This document shows positions 1 through 8,867 of a stretch of 64,000 nucleotides of DNA, one piece after another. Below the pieces are notes generated by a model. That model made no database searches. It had not been told where the DNA came from and was given only the letters and a program-made list of their open reading frames with translations. The stretch spans positions 3,162,001-3,226,000 of the forward strand of contig NZ_CP082249.1 in assembly GCF_019879105.1 (NCBI RefSeq), read 5' to 3'. The position numbers were made by a program, and so were the translations under genes. Numbering within the stretch: the first letter of the stretch is position 1; the number at the start of each line of letters is the position of its first letter. This DNA is from Natrinema sp. SYSU A 869 (GTDB taxonomy: Archaea; Halobacteriota; Halobacteria; Halobacteriales; Natrialbaceae).

Positions 1-880
1 TGACCTCCCTATTCGGTACGCCGAGAACGGGAAGGTCTACCGCAAGGAGCAACGCGGGGAGCTATCGGGCCTCTCGCGGGTCTGGGCCTTCACCATCGAC
101 GACGGCCACCTATTCGTCCGCCCCGAGCAGATCAAGTCGGAAGTGGAGCAGATCATGGACATGATCACGGAGGTGCTCGACACGTTCGACCTCGAGTACG
201 AGATGGCTCTGGCCACGCGCCCCGAGAAGTCGGTCGGCAGCGACGAGATCTGGGAGCGTGCGGAGGAGCAACTCGAGAGCGTCCTCGAGTCACACGGCCA
301 CGAGTACGAGATCGAGGAGGGCGACGGTGCATTCTACGGGCCGAAGATCGACTTCGCGTTCGAGGACGCCATCGGCCGCTCGTGGGACGGGCCGACGGTC
401 CAACTGGACTTCAACATGCCCGACCGGTTCGACCTGAACTACGTCGGCAAGGACAACGAGGAGCACCAGCCCGTGATGATCCACCGCGCACTCTATGGCA
501 GCTACGAGCGGTTCTTCATGATGCTCATCGAGCACTACGAGGGCCGGTTCCCGCTCTGGCTCGCGCCCGAACAGGTCCGCGTGCTACCGATCTCCGACGA
601 CAATCTCGGCTACGCCCACCGCGTTGCGAACGAGTTCGACGACTTCCGCGTCGAGGTCGACGGTCGCGACTCCACCTTGGAGCGGAAGATCCGCGCGGCC
701 CATGACGACCGGGTCCCCTATCAGATCATCGTCGGCGACAACGAGGAGGACGACGGCAACATCTCGGTTCGAGACCGCTTCGAGGACCAAGAGTACGATG
801 TCGAGATCGATGAGTTCCGTGCGCACCTCGAGGACGAAATCGAGGAACAGCGGACCGAACCGGACTTCCTGCAAGACTGA
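1..880 (+). CDS. thrS: Threonyl-tRNA synthetase, C-terminal part (5' end outside window)
   Basis: The frame is open from base 2 and ends at the TGA at 878-880, so about 292 C-terminal residues are visible. The first residues ([20 protein letters not shown], then [12 protein letters not shown]) match class II ThrRS motif 2, where ATP and the tRNA acceptor end bind. Motif 3-type residues and the HGH-like anticodon-binding domain follow ([14 protein letters not shown], then a mixed alpha/beta domain ending in a charged tail). The enzyme charges tRNA-Thr with threonine in the cytoplasm. The next gene starts 95 bases downstream and looks unrelated. Identification rests on the core motifs; the N-terminal editing domain cannot be judged. 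Confidence 0.96.
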   Translation, partial: DLPIRYAENGKVYRKEQRGELSGLSRVWAFTIDDGHLFVRPEQIKSEVEQIMDMITEVLDTFDLEYEMALATRPEKSVGSDEIWERAEEQLESVLESHGHEYEIEEGDGAFYGPKIDFAFEDAIGRSWDGPTVQLDFNMPDRFDLNYVGKDNEEHQPVMIHRALYGSYERFFMMLIEHYEGRFPLWLAPEQVRVLPISDDNLGYAHRVANEFDDFRVEVDGRDSTLERKIRAAHDDRVPYQIIVGDNEEDDGNISVRDRFEDQEYDVEIDEFRAHLEDEIEEQRTEPDFLQD

Positions 881-975
881 GCGCTCGAGTGCCGTCCGTC
901 TTTTCCGTTCTCGCGAGCACGAGTTATCGTCGCCACAACGACAAGATACTTATCTAACACCTCGAACGTGAACAT

Positions 976-1155
976 ATGTCTGCCCTCCATACCTCGAGAC
1001 GCGGACCGCTCAGAGCGGGGGTCGCCGCGACCGGTACGGCCGCCACCGGCTGTGCCGACGGTTCGACCGCCCCCGACGGAACCGACGACGTGAGTCCGTC
1101 GTGCGAACCGGGGTCCGAAACCGACGGTGACGGACACGCGGAGGGCAACGAATGA
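976..1155 (+). CDS. Small putative lipoprotein, 59 aa
   Basis: A short frame from an ATG at 976 to a TGA at 1153-1155. The N-terminus carries two arginines (SRRGPLRAG), then a short Ala/Gly/Thr-rich stretch ending in TAATGC, which resembles a Tat-type haloarchaeal signal with a lipobox cysteine. The rest is a Thr/Asp/Gly-rich acidic tail with a second cysteine. The stop overlaps the start of the next gene as ATGA, so the two are probably translationally coupled. That neighbour is also a predicted lipoprotein, which supports the reality of this small gene. I do not recognise a family. Confidence 0.5.
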   Translation: MSALHTSRRGPLRAGVAATGTAATGCADGSTAPDGTDDVSPSCEPGSETDGDGHAEGNE

Positions 1156-2500
1156 CCCGCCTCGAGCGACAAACGGTGCTCGGCGCGGTCGGGACGGGTG
1201 CCCTCGGCGCGGCGGCCGGCTGTCTCGATTTCGAGTTCCTCGAGGCTGACGACTCGCCTCAGCAGTTCGAAGCCGACGACCTGGACTCGATCCTGTCGAT
1301 GGACGCGCTGAACGTCGCCCGGCCGGCACCGGTCCGGCCGAGCGAGGGCGCCGTCGACGACGCCATCGACCGACTCGACGAACTGCTCGAGTCCGTTCCG
1401 GACCCGCTCGAGGCCGATGACGTATCGATCGATGCCGTGCGGAGGGAGATCGACGGCACGCGGGAGATTGCACGGGACAAACACGAGGCGGTCGCAGAGT
1501 CGTCGGATCGGTTCCACACGATGCGACGCAGTATCGTCGCGCGTCGCTTCGCCCGCCAGGCGGCCATCGCGTTCGATGCGGTGGACGATGGCCCATCCGG
1601 AGACAAGCTCGAATCGGCGTTCGAGGACGTCGCGACACGGGTCGAGCGACAGAAAACCGAGAGCGAGTATCTCGGCACCGATCCGCAGCGAACGCTGCTC
1701 CTCGAGTACCGCCGTGAGAGCGAGTTGGCCGCCGCCGGTCGGTGGCTCGAGCGCCTCGAGAGCGAGCTGGATACCGCCGGTCGGTGGCTCGACGACCGAT
1801 CACGCGACGACACGACCGTCGCCCTCTCCGTCGGAGAAATCGGCGGCGTAATCGAGCGGGCTCGAGCGGCACTCGCGTTCACGACGGAACTCGAGCGTCG
1901 CCACGAGGCGCGGCTCGACGACGATCGATCGTTCGAAACACGATTCGAGGACGCGCTCGACCGATCGCTCGCCGCGATCGATGCGGCGGACATCCCGGGT
2001 CACTCATCGGGTCTCGTCGAATCGGTCGACGCCGATGTCTCGGAGACGGTCGCCGAACGGGTGCTTCGCGAAGGGCGCTTTCGGTTGTCGAAGCGCGTGC
2101 GCGGACGAGGGACGAAGCGGCGGCCGGCCGGACGGCGTCCGCACTTCGTGAGGCCTGCGCGTTCGAGCGCGACCGACGCGCGTTCGAGACGATTCGTGAA
2201 CGGATCGAAGACGGCGCTCACCGAACTATCGAGACGGTCGACGACGTTCGCGAGGTCCGCGAATCCGCGCTCGAGACCGCGGCCGACGCATCGTTCGCAC
2301 CCGACGATCCGTCGCTGGGCGGCGATTCTCTCGCGCACGAATGCGAACGACTCGAGCGGGTCGATGCCTCGATCCGAAGCGTGGTCGATGCCTCTGGGAC
2401 GGACCTGTTCGACCAGTATGCGGAGTACGTCGTCATCGGCGCACGACTCGAAGCGTTACCCGAGGCGGTCGCCGTTCTCGAGGATCGGCTCGAGGCGTAA
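1152..2500 (+). pseudogene. Haloarchaeal lipoprotein (about 448 aa) broken by one frameshift near 2075
   Basis: Starts at the ATG at 1152 (ATGA overlap with the previous gene). The N-terminus has a Tat/lipobox-like signal (LERQTVLGAVGTGALGAAAG followed by Cys). The body is long, acidic and helical with many RLE/ERLE-type segments, so probably an extracytoplasmic coiled or helical-bundle protein. Coding character switches to another frame at about 2073-2075. Restoring one G in the ggg run there joins REG to ALSVVEARAR and continues to the TAA at 2498-2500. Without that base the first frame runs on into low-quality sequence to 2828. A homopolymer error or a true one-base deletion both fit. Function unknown. 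Confidence 0.7.
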
Positions 2501-2800
2501 TCACTCCGGTGCGATCGACGCGTCGCGGTCGACGAGCGTACGAACCGTCCACACCCCGACAAACCGCAGAACCTGTTCGGCGTTCCCACCGTCGATTCGT
2601 CTCCCATCGGCGGCGCTCCCGCCGTCCTCCGGAAGGCGAAGGCGCGGGTCATGCAGCGCCTCGTCCGTCGACACGGACACGGAGATGACCTCGAGCGGCC
2701 CGAAACCGGTCCATCCGTGGCCAACAGGTGACGGACCGACTCCGTGTTCCGGAGGGACGCGCCCGCCGACGCGACACAGCCACGTTCGTGCTGATCCCAT
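2501..2800 (-). CDS. Hypothetical protein, 99 aa
   Basis: Open frame on the minus strand from the ATG at 2798-2800. Its stop abuts the stop of the convergent lipoprotein gene at 2500. Composition is plausible for a haloarchaeal protein (GGNAEQVLRFVGVWTVRTLV, and an EVISVSVSTDEAL segment), but no domain is recognised. A second minus-strand frame crosses the same stretch, and the first 25 residues are less convincing, so the start is uncertain and the gene may be a remnant. Confidence 0.4.
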   Translation of the reverse strand: MGSARTWLCRVGGRVPPEHGVGPSPVGHGWTGFGPLEVISVSVSTDEALHDPRLRLPEDGGSAADGRRIDGGNAEQVLRFVGVWTVRTLVDRDASIAPE

Positions 2801-2850
2801 CGTTCGAACCCGATCGCAATACCCATAGTTGCGGAATCATGCATATCTGT

Positions 2851-3561
2851 ATGAACAGAGCCGAGAAGGCAGCCCTCCAGTTACGGGCCGTCGACGTGTT
2901 GCGGATGCTGAAGGAGACGCGGACCTACGACGAACTCGCCGAGACGACGGGGCTTCCGGCGGGCGATCTCAATCGGTACGTCAACGGCCACGTGCTGCCG
3001 GGGACCGACCGCGCACGCGAGGTCGTCGAGGATCTCGGCCGAGAGGCGCTCGCCGAGGAACTCAACGCCCGCATCCGCGTCGATGACGAGGGGTACGTCG
3101 ACAATTCCGCGACCGTCTTCGACCAGCCGTTCCTCGACCTGGCCGCTCCGGTCGTGGCCAACGGGTTCGACTTCGATCGCCCGGACGTCGTCCTCACCGC
3201 CGCGACCGACGGGATCACGCTCGCGGCCGCGCTCGCGAGCTACTACGGCGTCCGCTGTGCCTACGCGAAGAAGAGCAAGGAGACCGCTGTCGAGGAGTTT
3301 ATCGAGGCCCGCCAGCGCCTGCAGTCCGGCATCGAACTCACCTACTACCTGCCCGCCTCGGCCATCGCCCCGGGCGAATCGGTGTTGGTCGTCGACGATC
3401 TCATCCGATCGGGCGAGACCCAGGAACTCCTGCTAGACATCGCTCACACCGCCGAGGCCGATGTCGCCGGCGTCTTCGCGCTCATTGCGGCCGGCGGGGA
3501 CGGTATCCGGCGCGCCCGCGAGCGCACCGACGCGTCGGTCGGCGCGCTGACGACCGTCTGA
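2851..3561 (+). CDS. gfcR: GfcR-type transcriptional regulator (HTH plus phosphoribosyltransferase-like domain)
   Basis: 236 aa from the ATG at 2851; an alternative in-frame ATG lies at 2839. Residues 1-70 form a helix-turn-helix (RAVDVLRMLKETRTYDELAE, then TGLPAGDLNRYVNG). The rest is a type I phosphoribosyltransferase fold with the PRPP-loop signature VLVVDDLIRSGET near residue 180. Such proteins were once annotated PyrE2-like. In Haloferax GfcR is known as an activator of glucose and fructose catabolic genes. It is probably monocistronic: it lies downstream of a convergent small gene and is followed by an intergenic region. The regulatory role here is inferred from the family. Confidence 0.9.
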   Translation: MNRAEKAALQLRAVDVLRMLKETRTYDELAETTGLPAGDLNRYVNGHVLPGTDRAREVVEDLGREALAEELNARIRVDDEGYVDNSATVFDQPFLDLAAPVVANGFDFDRPDVVLTAATDGITLAAALASYYGVRCAYAKKSKETAVEEFIEARQRLQSGIELTYYLPASAIAPGESVLVVDDLIRSGETQELLLDIAHTAEADVAGVFALIAAGGDGIRRARERTDASVGALTTV

Positions 3562-3702
3562 CGTGCGACTCGCGTTCCGCGCAGTACCGTGACGATCGGA
3601 CAGCGATTTTCTTCACGAGGGGACGAACGAATTAGTGAGGGCCCCGTCCGCCGAAAAACGCCGAGTAATCGCAGGACGGAAACCGTGCGAACCATTGCCA
3701 CA

Positions 3703-3710
3703 TTATTAAT
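3703..3710 (+). promoter_or_regulatory. Probable TATA box of the methylaspartate mutase S gene
   Basis: The AT-rich octamer ttattaat stands out in GC-rich DNA 43-50 bases before the ATG at 3753. This spacing suits an archaeal TATA box with a short 5' leader. A second AT-rich patch (ggtttatgg) lies at 3716-3724. Confidence 0.45.
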
Positions 3711-3752
3711 CATTAGGTTTATGGTGGTCCCCCGGTTTGTGGTGGTACGCAC

Positions 3753-4199
3753 ATGACGAAGACAGTCATCCTCGGCGTGATCGGATCCGACGCTCACGTC
3801 GTCGGGATTACCATCCTGGAACAGGCGCTGGAGGCAGCCGGATTCGACGTCGTCAACCTGGGAGTCCAGAGCTCTCAGGAGGAGTTCGTTGAAGCCGCAT
3901 CCGCCAACGACGCCGAGGCTGTACTCGTCTCCTCGCTCTACGGGCACGCGAAACAGGACTGCGAGGGCTTCCACCAGCGGATCACCGAGGCCGACCTCGA
4001 CGTCACGACCTACATCGGCGGCAACCTCGCCGTCGGACAGGACGACTTCGACGAGACGCGGTCGTTCTTCCGGAAGATGGGATTCGACCGAGTCTTCGAC
4101 TCCGAGACCGATCCCGAGGAGGCCATCGACGCCCTGATGGCCGACCTGGACATGCGCTCGACCGAGAGCGAGCAGGAAGGCCAGACCGTCTCGGCCTGA
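3753..4199 (+). CDS. glmS: Methylaspartate (glutamate) mutase, S/sigma subunit (B12-binding)
   Basis: 148 aa. The cobalamin-binding signature DxHxxG is present as SDAHVVG at residues 12-18, followed by a flavodoxin-like fold with VLVSSLYGHA and a TYIGGNLAVG loop, as in the small subunit of glutamate mutase. With the large E subunit it interconverts glutamate and 3-methylaspartate. In haloarchaea this feeds the methylaspartate cycle for acetyl-CoA assimilation. The large subunit, methylaspartate ammonia-lyase and mesaconyl-CoA enzymes are not adjacent here: the next gene is a usp gene on the other strand. The last 15 residues form an acidic tail. The symbol glmS follows glutamate mutase usage, not glucosamine synthase. 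Confidence 0.93.
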   Translation: MTKTVILGVIGSDAHVVGITILEQALEAAGFDVVNLGVQSSQEEFVEAASANDAEAVLVSSLYGHAKQDCEGFHQRITEADLDVTTYIGGNLAVGQDDFDETRSFFRKMGFDRVFDSETDPEEAIDALMADLDMRSTESEQEGQTVSA

Positions 4200-4303
4200 T
4201 CTGACCGACGCGTCACCTCTTTTCACGCACCGACTCGAGCGGGTAGCGGTCGCTACGTTTGTCTCCGCACACGAGTCTGTAACCGCTATTGGCAACGGAC
4301 CGA

Positions 4304-4738
4304 CTACCGGACAATCGTCACCGGCACCGGCGACCGGCGGGCGACCGTCTCCGCGACGCTGCCGAGGAGAATTCGACTCGCACCCGTCCGGCCGTGGCTG
4401 CCAACGACAATGTGATCCACATCGTGCTCGGCGGCGTAATCCACGATCGATCGTGAGACACTCCCAAGGACGTGCTCCGTCTTGAGTTCGACGCCGTGTT
4501 CGGCCGCCTGTTCCCGTGCCGTCTCGAGGATCTTCTCCGCTCGCTCCTCGTGGTGGCCCTGTATCTCGTCGTAGTTCGCCATCGCGGTTCCTTCGATACC
4601 GCTGACCGCGTAGAAATCGCCCGGATCGAGGACGTAGAGCGCAGTGATCGTCGCCTCCGGATACTCCCTGCAAGCGAACTCGAGCGCCTCAGTCGACTGC
4701 GTCGAGTCATCGATCGCGACGAGAACGTGGTTTGCCAT
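4304..4738 (-). CDS. Universal stress protein (UspA family)
   Basis: 144 aa, the usual single-domain Usp length. It begins with HVLVAIDDSTQS, the first beta strand and ATP-contacting Asp. Near the C-terminus is the ATP-binding motif GSHGRTGASRILLGS, matching G-x2-G-x9-G-S, so it is probably an ATP-binding Usp. Cytoplasmic. It is transcribed away from the E1 gene upstream with a short gap and ends facing the methylaspartate mutase gene. The specific stress is unknown. Confidence 0.93.
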   Translation of the reverse strand: MANHVLVAIDDSTQSTEALEFACREYPEATITALYVLDPGDFYAVSGIEGTAMANYDEIQGHHEERAEKILETAREQAAEHGVELKTEHVLGSVSRSIVDYAAEHDVDHIVVGSHGRTGASRILLGSVAETVARRSPVPVTIVR

Positions 4739-4799
4739 ACCTACCCGTACGTCGGCCCTCGGAATAAGTCCACCTCCGGGTTCGGAACTCTGGGAGCAC

Positions 4800-6953
4800 C
4801 TACGCGGCGAGCACCCGTTCGATCGCCGCTCGAATCCGGTTCGGATCTGGCCGATACGACTCCTCGCGGGCCGGGAGCGGAACGGGAACGTCGTAGCCCG
4901 TCACCCGTTCGATCGGTGCCTCGAGATACCAGACAGCCTCGTCCGAAATCCGGGCGGCGATCTCGCCGGCGAATCCGCCTGTCCGCGGGGCCTCGTGGAC
5001 GACGACGCACCGACCGGTCTTGCGGACCGATTTGAGGACGGTCTCGGTGTCCATCGGGCTAATCGTCCGCAGGTCGATCACCTCGATATTGGCCGCGACA
5101 TCGGAGACTGCGTCCTCGACCTCCGGGACCATCGCGCCCCACGTGACGACGGTGGCGTCGGTCCCCTGTTCGACCGTGCGCGCCTCTCCCAGTGGGACGA
5201 CCGTCTCTTCCGGCACCGGTCGCCGGGCCGCCCGATACAGCGGCATCGGTTCGAAGAAGAGGACCGGATCGGGACTGCGGATCGCCGACCGCAACAGTCC
5301 GGCTGCGTCCCGAGCCGTCGAGGGGATCGCGACTTTCAGCCCCGGAATGTGGGCGTAGCCTGCCTCGTAGCTCTCGGAGTGGTGCTCGAGTGCCGACACA
5401 CCGAGGCCGTAGGGCGCGCGGACCACCATCGGACAGGTGACTTGTCCGCGCGAGCGGCTCCGCATCCGCGAGAGATGCTGGTGGATCTGCGAAAAGGCCT
5501 GAAACGTGAACCCGGCGAACTGGATCTCGGCGACCGGTCGGTAGCCCGCCGCCGCGAGGCCGATGCCGAGGCCGACGATGCCCGCCTCGGCCACCGGCGC
5601 GTCGTGAACTCGGCCGGGGAAGGCGTCGAGCAGTCCCTGCGTCGCGCGGAAGACGCCGCCGTCGACACCGACGTCCTGACCGTAGACGAGCACGTCGTCG
5701 TCCCGCTCGAGTTCGGCACGGAGCGTCCCTCGGATGGCTTCGACCATGTTCAGTCGCTCGGCGTCTGCGAGGTCCGTATCGGTGGCTTCTGCCGTCTCGC
5801 CAGCACTGCTTCCATCACCAGTGCCCGAATCTGCCGCCGACCCACCGTCACCGCGTTGGCTTCCATCGGCTGGCGCGACCGTATACTCCTCGTCCGCGAC
5901 GAACGCCTCTCGCTGGCGCTCGAGATACGGGGGTCGATCCGCGTACGCGGTGTCGAACATGTCGACCGGGTCGGCGTTCGCTTCCGTCTCTCGGGCCGCC
6001 TCGAGTGACTCCTCGAGGTCGGCTTCGATCTCGGACTCGATCGATTCGACCGTCTCGTCGCCAAGAATCCCGCGCTCGCGGAGATAGCGCTCGAACCGAA
6101 GGATTGGGTCGAACGGTTCCCATGATTCCTCCTCCTCGGTGGTGCGGTAGACAGAGGGATCGTCCGCCGTCGTGTGCATCTCCCGCCGGTAGGTCGTCGC
6201 CTCGATCAGCGTCGGGACGCCGCGGCGGGCGCGCTCTCTGGCCTCCTTCGTCACCGCGTAGACGCCCAGAATATCGTTGCCGTCGACCTGAATCGGCTCG
6301 ATGCCCGCGGCGACGGCCTTCTGAGCGAGCGACGCCGCTCGCGTCTGTTTCGACAGCGGCGTCGAGATCGCGTACTGATTGTTCTGGCAGAAGAAGATGG
6401 TCTGTGCCTCGTAGACGCCGGCCAGGTTCAGTGCCTCGTAGACCTCGCCCTCGCTGGTCGCGCCGTCCCCGAAGTAGGTGAGCGCGACCGAATCAGTGTC
6501 GTTCATCGACTCCGCCCACCCGATTCCGGCAGCATGCAGCGGTTGGGTTCCGACGGCGATCGACGGCGGCATCATCGGCACGTCGTCGGGCGGCTCCCCG
6601 CCCTCCTCGAGCCCCATCGCGTACTCGATGATCGCTTGCGCAGAGCCCCCGCGGGCCAGCGCCGAGGGGTGCTCGCGGAATGCGGGCACCGTCCAGTCGG
6701 TCTCATCCAGCGCCGCGGTGCTTCCGACCTGGGCGGCCTCCTGTCCCGTCGCGGGCGCGAACGTTCCTAACTCACCCCGTCGCTGGAGGGCGATCACCCG
6801 ACGGTCGAGTCGGCGCGACCGCTTCATCGTCCGATACCACTCGAGGAGCCGGTCGTCGTCGATGTCGGGCTCGAGCGACTCGTCGACGCGGCCGTCCTCG
6901 TCGAGTATCTCGACGCGATCGATCGAGAAGGTGGCGACCTGCGAGCGTGGCAT
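4800..6953 (-). CDS. Fused E1 alpha-beta component of a 2-oxoacid dehydrogenase
   Basis: One uninterrupted frame of about 717 aa from the ATG at 6951-6953; an ATG at 6977 would add eight residues. Residues 1-350 are the E1 alpha fold. The thiamine diphosphate motif starts with GDG at 162-164 and ends with NN at 191-192. A Gly/Ser/Asp-rich linker spans about 355-395. From about 400 (NMVEAIRGTL) comes the E1 beta fold, with DVGVDGGVFRATQGL and EIQFAGFTFQAF, ending in the transketolase C-terminal domain (VVTWGAMV, VVHEAPRTGGFAGE). The enzyme decarboxylates pyruvate, branched-chain or related 2-oxoacids and passes the acyl group to E2. No E2 or E3 gene is nearby, so the substrate is open. Haloarchaeal E1 subunits are usually two genes. 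Confidence 0.93.
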   Translation of the reverse strand: MPRSQVATFSIDRVEILDEDGRVDESLEPDIDDDRLLEWYRTMKRSRRLDRRVIALQRRGELGTFAPATGQEAAQVGSTAALDETDWTVPAFREHPSALARGGSAQAIIEYAMGLEEGGEPPDDVPMMPPSIAVGTQPLHAAGIGWAESMNDTDSVALTYFGDGATSEGEVYEALNLAGVYEAQTIFFCQNNQYAISTPLSKQTRAASLAQKAVAAGIEPIQVDGNDILGVYAVTKEARERARRGVPTLIEATTYRREMHTTADDPSVYRTTEEEESWEPFDPILRFERYLRERGILGDETVESIESEIEADLEESLEAARETEANADPVDMFDTAYADRPPYLERQREAFVADEEYTVAPADGSQRGDGGSAADSGTGDGSSAGETAEATDTDLADAERLNMVEAIRGTLRAELERDDDVLVYGQDVGVDGGVFRATQGLLDAFPGRVHDAPVAEAGIVGLGIGLAAAGYRPVAEIQFAGFTFQAFSQIHQHLSRMRSRSRGQVTCPMVVRAPYGLGVSALEHHSESYEAGYAHIPGLKVAIPSTARDAAGLLRSAIRSPDPVLFFEPMPLYRAARRPVPEETVVPLGEARTVEQGTDATVVTWGAMVPEVEDAVSDVAANIEVIDLRTISPMDTETVLKSVRKTGRCVVVHEAPRTGGFAGEIAARISDEAVWYLEAPIERVTGYDVPVPLPAREESYRPDPNRIRAAIERVLAA

Positions 6954-7114
6954 ACGGCCGGTACCACGGTTGTACACTTAGTGTCCGTCTCGGCGATGGC
7001 GCGCCTTGCGGTCGGCTCGACATCGTCCAGACTGCCCGAGTGATTGACGGCGCTCGCGCTCTTGAGGCGAGTCCGAAAAAATCGGCGTGAAATCGGCTGC
7101 GGTAACTGTGCGCG

Positions 7115-7705
7115 TTACTTCGCGCGGCCCTGACCGCCCGTGTTAGACGGACGAACCTTCTCTGCGCCCTTGCCACGGTTGTTGAGACCGCGGTTGGACT
7201 TGCCAGCGTTGGTGAGGCCACGGAACGCGCGGTTCGTGTGGTCGTCGTTGCAGATCCAGCTGAGATCGTCGTCGTTCTCGATCGCGGGGTGGTTCGGATC
7301 GACGAGAATCATTTCGAACCACTTCTGCGAACCGTCTTCACCGACCCAGTAGCTGTTGAGCACCCGCATGTTGGGGTACTTCCGGGAGACGCGCTCTTCG
7401 CCGATGCGCTGGATGTTCTTCCGCCGCCCGATACGGTTGACACCCTGGCGCTTCGAACGCCGACCGGCTTTGTGTCGCTGCTTCCGGGCGGTCCCTTTGC
7501 GGACCGAGACCCGGGTCACGATGATGCCCTGTTTGGCCTTGTAGCCGAGTTCGCGTGCCTTGTCGAGACGCGTCGGGCGATCGATCCGTTCGATCGCACC
7601 CTGGTCGCGCCACTCCTGCTTGCGCTGCCACTGCAGCTCCCCGAGCTTACCGTCGTCGGGGTCCTTCCATGCGTCCTTGATGTGGGAATAGAAGCTTTTT
7701 GCCAT
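7115..7705 (-). CDS. rpl15e: Large-subunit ribosomal protein L15e
   Basis: 196 aa, the normal archaeal length. It starts MAKSFYSHIKDAWKDPDD and contains the conserved basic core with VTRVSVRKG and RPTRLDKARELGYKAKQG, then the late motif PNMRVLNSYWVGEDG. L15e is an archaeal/eukaryotic 50S protein that binds 23S rRNA. The C-terminal tail is rich in Asn, Gly and Arg. The gene stands alone with its own upstream region of about 220 bases and reads toward the E1 fusion gene. Confidence 0.98.
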   Translation of the reverse strand: MAKSFYSHIKDAWKDPDDGKLGELQWQRKQEWRDQGAIERIDRPTRLDKARELGYKAKQGIIVTRVSVRKGTARKQRHKAGRRSKRQGVNRIGRRKNIQRIGEERVSRKYPNMRVLNSYWVGEDGSQKWFEMILVDPNHPAIENDDDLSWICNDDHTNRAFRGLTNAGKSNRGLNNRGKGAEKVRPSNTGGQGRAK

Positions 7706-7929
7706 TGTATTCTCCCGCGGGCGTTGCGTGGTTCAATCCCGACCGGGGCCGAGCCCCGCGGATCACATCCCGACCTGTGACACCGCGTCGTACAGGTGCC
7801 CGCTGATGCCCGCGCGAACCAGCGAGTCTACTTCCAATTCCCAGCTCTCGAGTATAAGGGCTTCGAACTCCGTAGTAGCCGTGTTAGCAATTCGCGAAGC
7901 GATCGCCCGACTGCCGGCCGATTTCCGGA

Positions 7930-8460
7930 TTACCGTATCGCGACGAAATCACGCACGCCGCTGGGCGTGATCCCGTTGATCGTCGCGAAGACGGAGCCCA
8001 ACACCAGTCCGTAGACGAGGTGGCCGAGGCCGAACACGAGCGCGCTGAACAGCTCCGCTGTGGGTCCCGTGATCGGGAGGAACGGCAGCGGCAACGCTGC
8101 CACGCCGGCCCGCTCCATCGCCAGCGGAAACAGGACGCCGCCGGCGAAGAGCCCGAGGACCGAACCGAAAGCGAGCCCCATGACGACGTAGTCACTGAAG
8201 TTGTCTACCAGCTGCTGGATCGCCTTCCTCGAGACAATGACGGCGAACAGGAGCCCGAACGCGATGCTCAACATCAGGTGAATCGTCCAGCCGACGCCGA
8301 CCGCCGTGCCAGGATCCGTCGCGAGCCCGCCCAACAGTTCAATCTGGTTCCCGCCGAGGTGGAGGACCAGCCCCATCGCGATCCCGGCAACCAGTCCGCC
8401 GGTGACGCCGCCGCCCCAGATACCGACACTGTCGAGACTCTGTGTGTTATCACCACTCAT
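7930..8460 (-). CDS. Conserved haloarchaeal membrane protein, 176 aa
   Basis: The ATG at 8458-8460 (MSGDNTQSLDSVGIWGGG) is preferred because the frame upstream of it is poorer. Four to five hydrophobic segments can be seen: Gly-rich near residues 13-35, IHLMLSIAFGLLFAVIV, YVVMGLAFGSVLGLFAG, then ALVFGLGHLVYGLVLGSVFA. A positively charged, soluble-like segment (SRKAIQQLVDNFSD) lies in the middle. No catalytic motif is seen. The 5' end faces a DtxR-type palindrome 81-96 bases upstream, so metal control of this gene is possible. Confidence 0.75.
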   Translation of the reverse strand: MSGDNTQSLDSVGIWGGGVTGGLVAGIAMGLVLHLGGNQIELLGGLATDPGTAVGVGWTIHLMLSIAFGLLFAVIVSRKAIQQLVDNFSDYVVMGLAFGSVLGLFAGGVLFPLAMERAGVAALPLPFLPITGPTAELFSALVFGLGHLVYGLVLGSVFATINGITPSGVRDFVAIR

Positions 8461-8540
8461 ATGTAGGGCTACGAACGCGAGTGGGATTAAGTCCACCATC
8501 CGTCGGTCGCTGCGACAGTCTCCGGCGGAGAACGACAATA

Positions 8541-8556
8541 TTTAGGGCAACCTAAA
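8541..8556. promoter_or_regulatory. DtxR/Idr-type iron or manganese operator (TTTAGG-N4-CCTAAA)
   Basis: A perfect inverted repeat tttagg-gcaa-cctaaa sits in an AT-rich patch of the divergent intergenic region. The half-site TTAGG/CCTAA is the known recognition core of DtxR-family metal regulators, including haloarchaeal Idr and SirR proteins. It could act on the membrane-protein gene to the left or on sequence to the right. Binding is inferred from the motif. Confidence 0.55.
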
Positions 8557-8584
8557 AGAGGGAAGGCGATAACAGGGGGAGACG

Positions 8585-8722
8585 ATGAGCGAGAACCCAA
8601 TTTCGGGAGCGACAACACAGGTGTGTGGTGGGTCGACAACCGGGGCCGGGGGCGTTGGGGCGGCGTTTCTCGCGCGGTCGGAACACAGGTCTGCGTCCTT
8701 GAAGAACAGAGGCGAGATCTAG
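8585..8722 (+). other. Possible 45-codon gene or 5' gene remnant downstream of the metal box
   Basis: An ATG 28 bases after the palindrome at 8541-8556 opens a 45-codon frame starting MSENPISGATTQVCGG and ending at a TAG at 8720-8722. The first 30 residues are Gly/Thr/Ala-rich and the last 15 are basic. The placement behind an operator-like site suggests it is, or was, the start of a metal-regulated gene. There is no family match to support coding. Confidence 0.25.
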
Positions 8723-8867
8723 GAACCCGAGCAACTTCGGAAAGAGTACCCATATAACTCGAGCCATGATTCTCGCGTTCACACGACGAGATCGTCGCTC
8801 TCCAGTCCGCGCTGTCACATGATACCGAAACGGCAATTCATTTCGGTACGGTTACCAATACTTCGAC

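Larger units (their letters stand above)
8461..8867. other. Intergenic stretch with an operator and one tiny frame
   Basis: Between two divergent genes. It holds the palindrome at 8541-8556 and a possible 45-codon frame at 8585-8722, listed separately. The remainder, about 145 bases before the DUF2071 gene, shows nothing recognisable. Confidence 0.6.

Noticed and set aside
721-1872. Long Arg/Ser/Pro-rich minus-strand frame of 383 codons over thrS and the lipoprotein gene
   Set aside because: Antisense shadow typical of GC-rich DNA: very basic, no acidic bias, no domain.
7720-7760. T-loop-like ggttcaatccc upstream of rpl15e
   Set aside because: No cloverleaf can be built around it; taken as chance in the leader.
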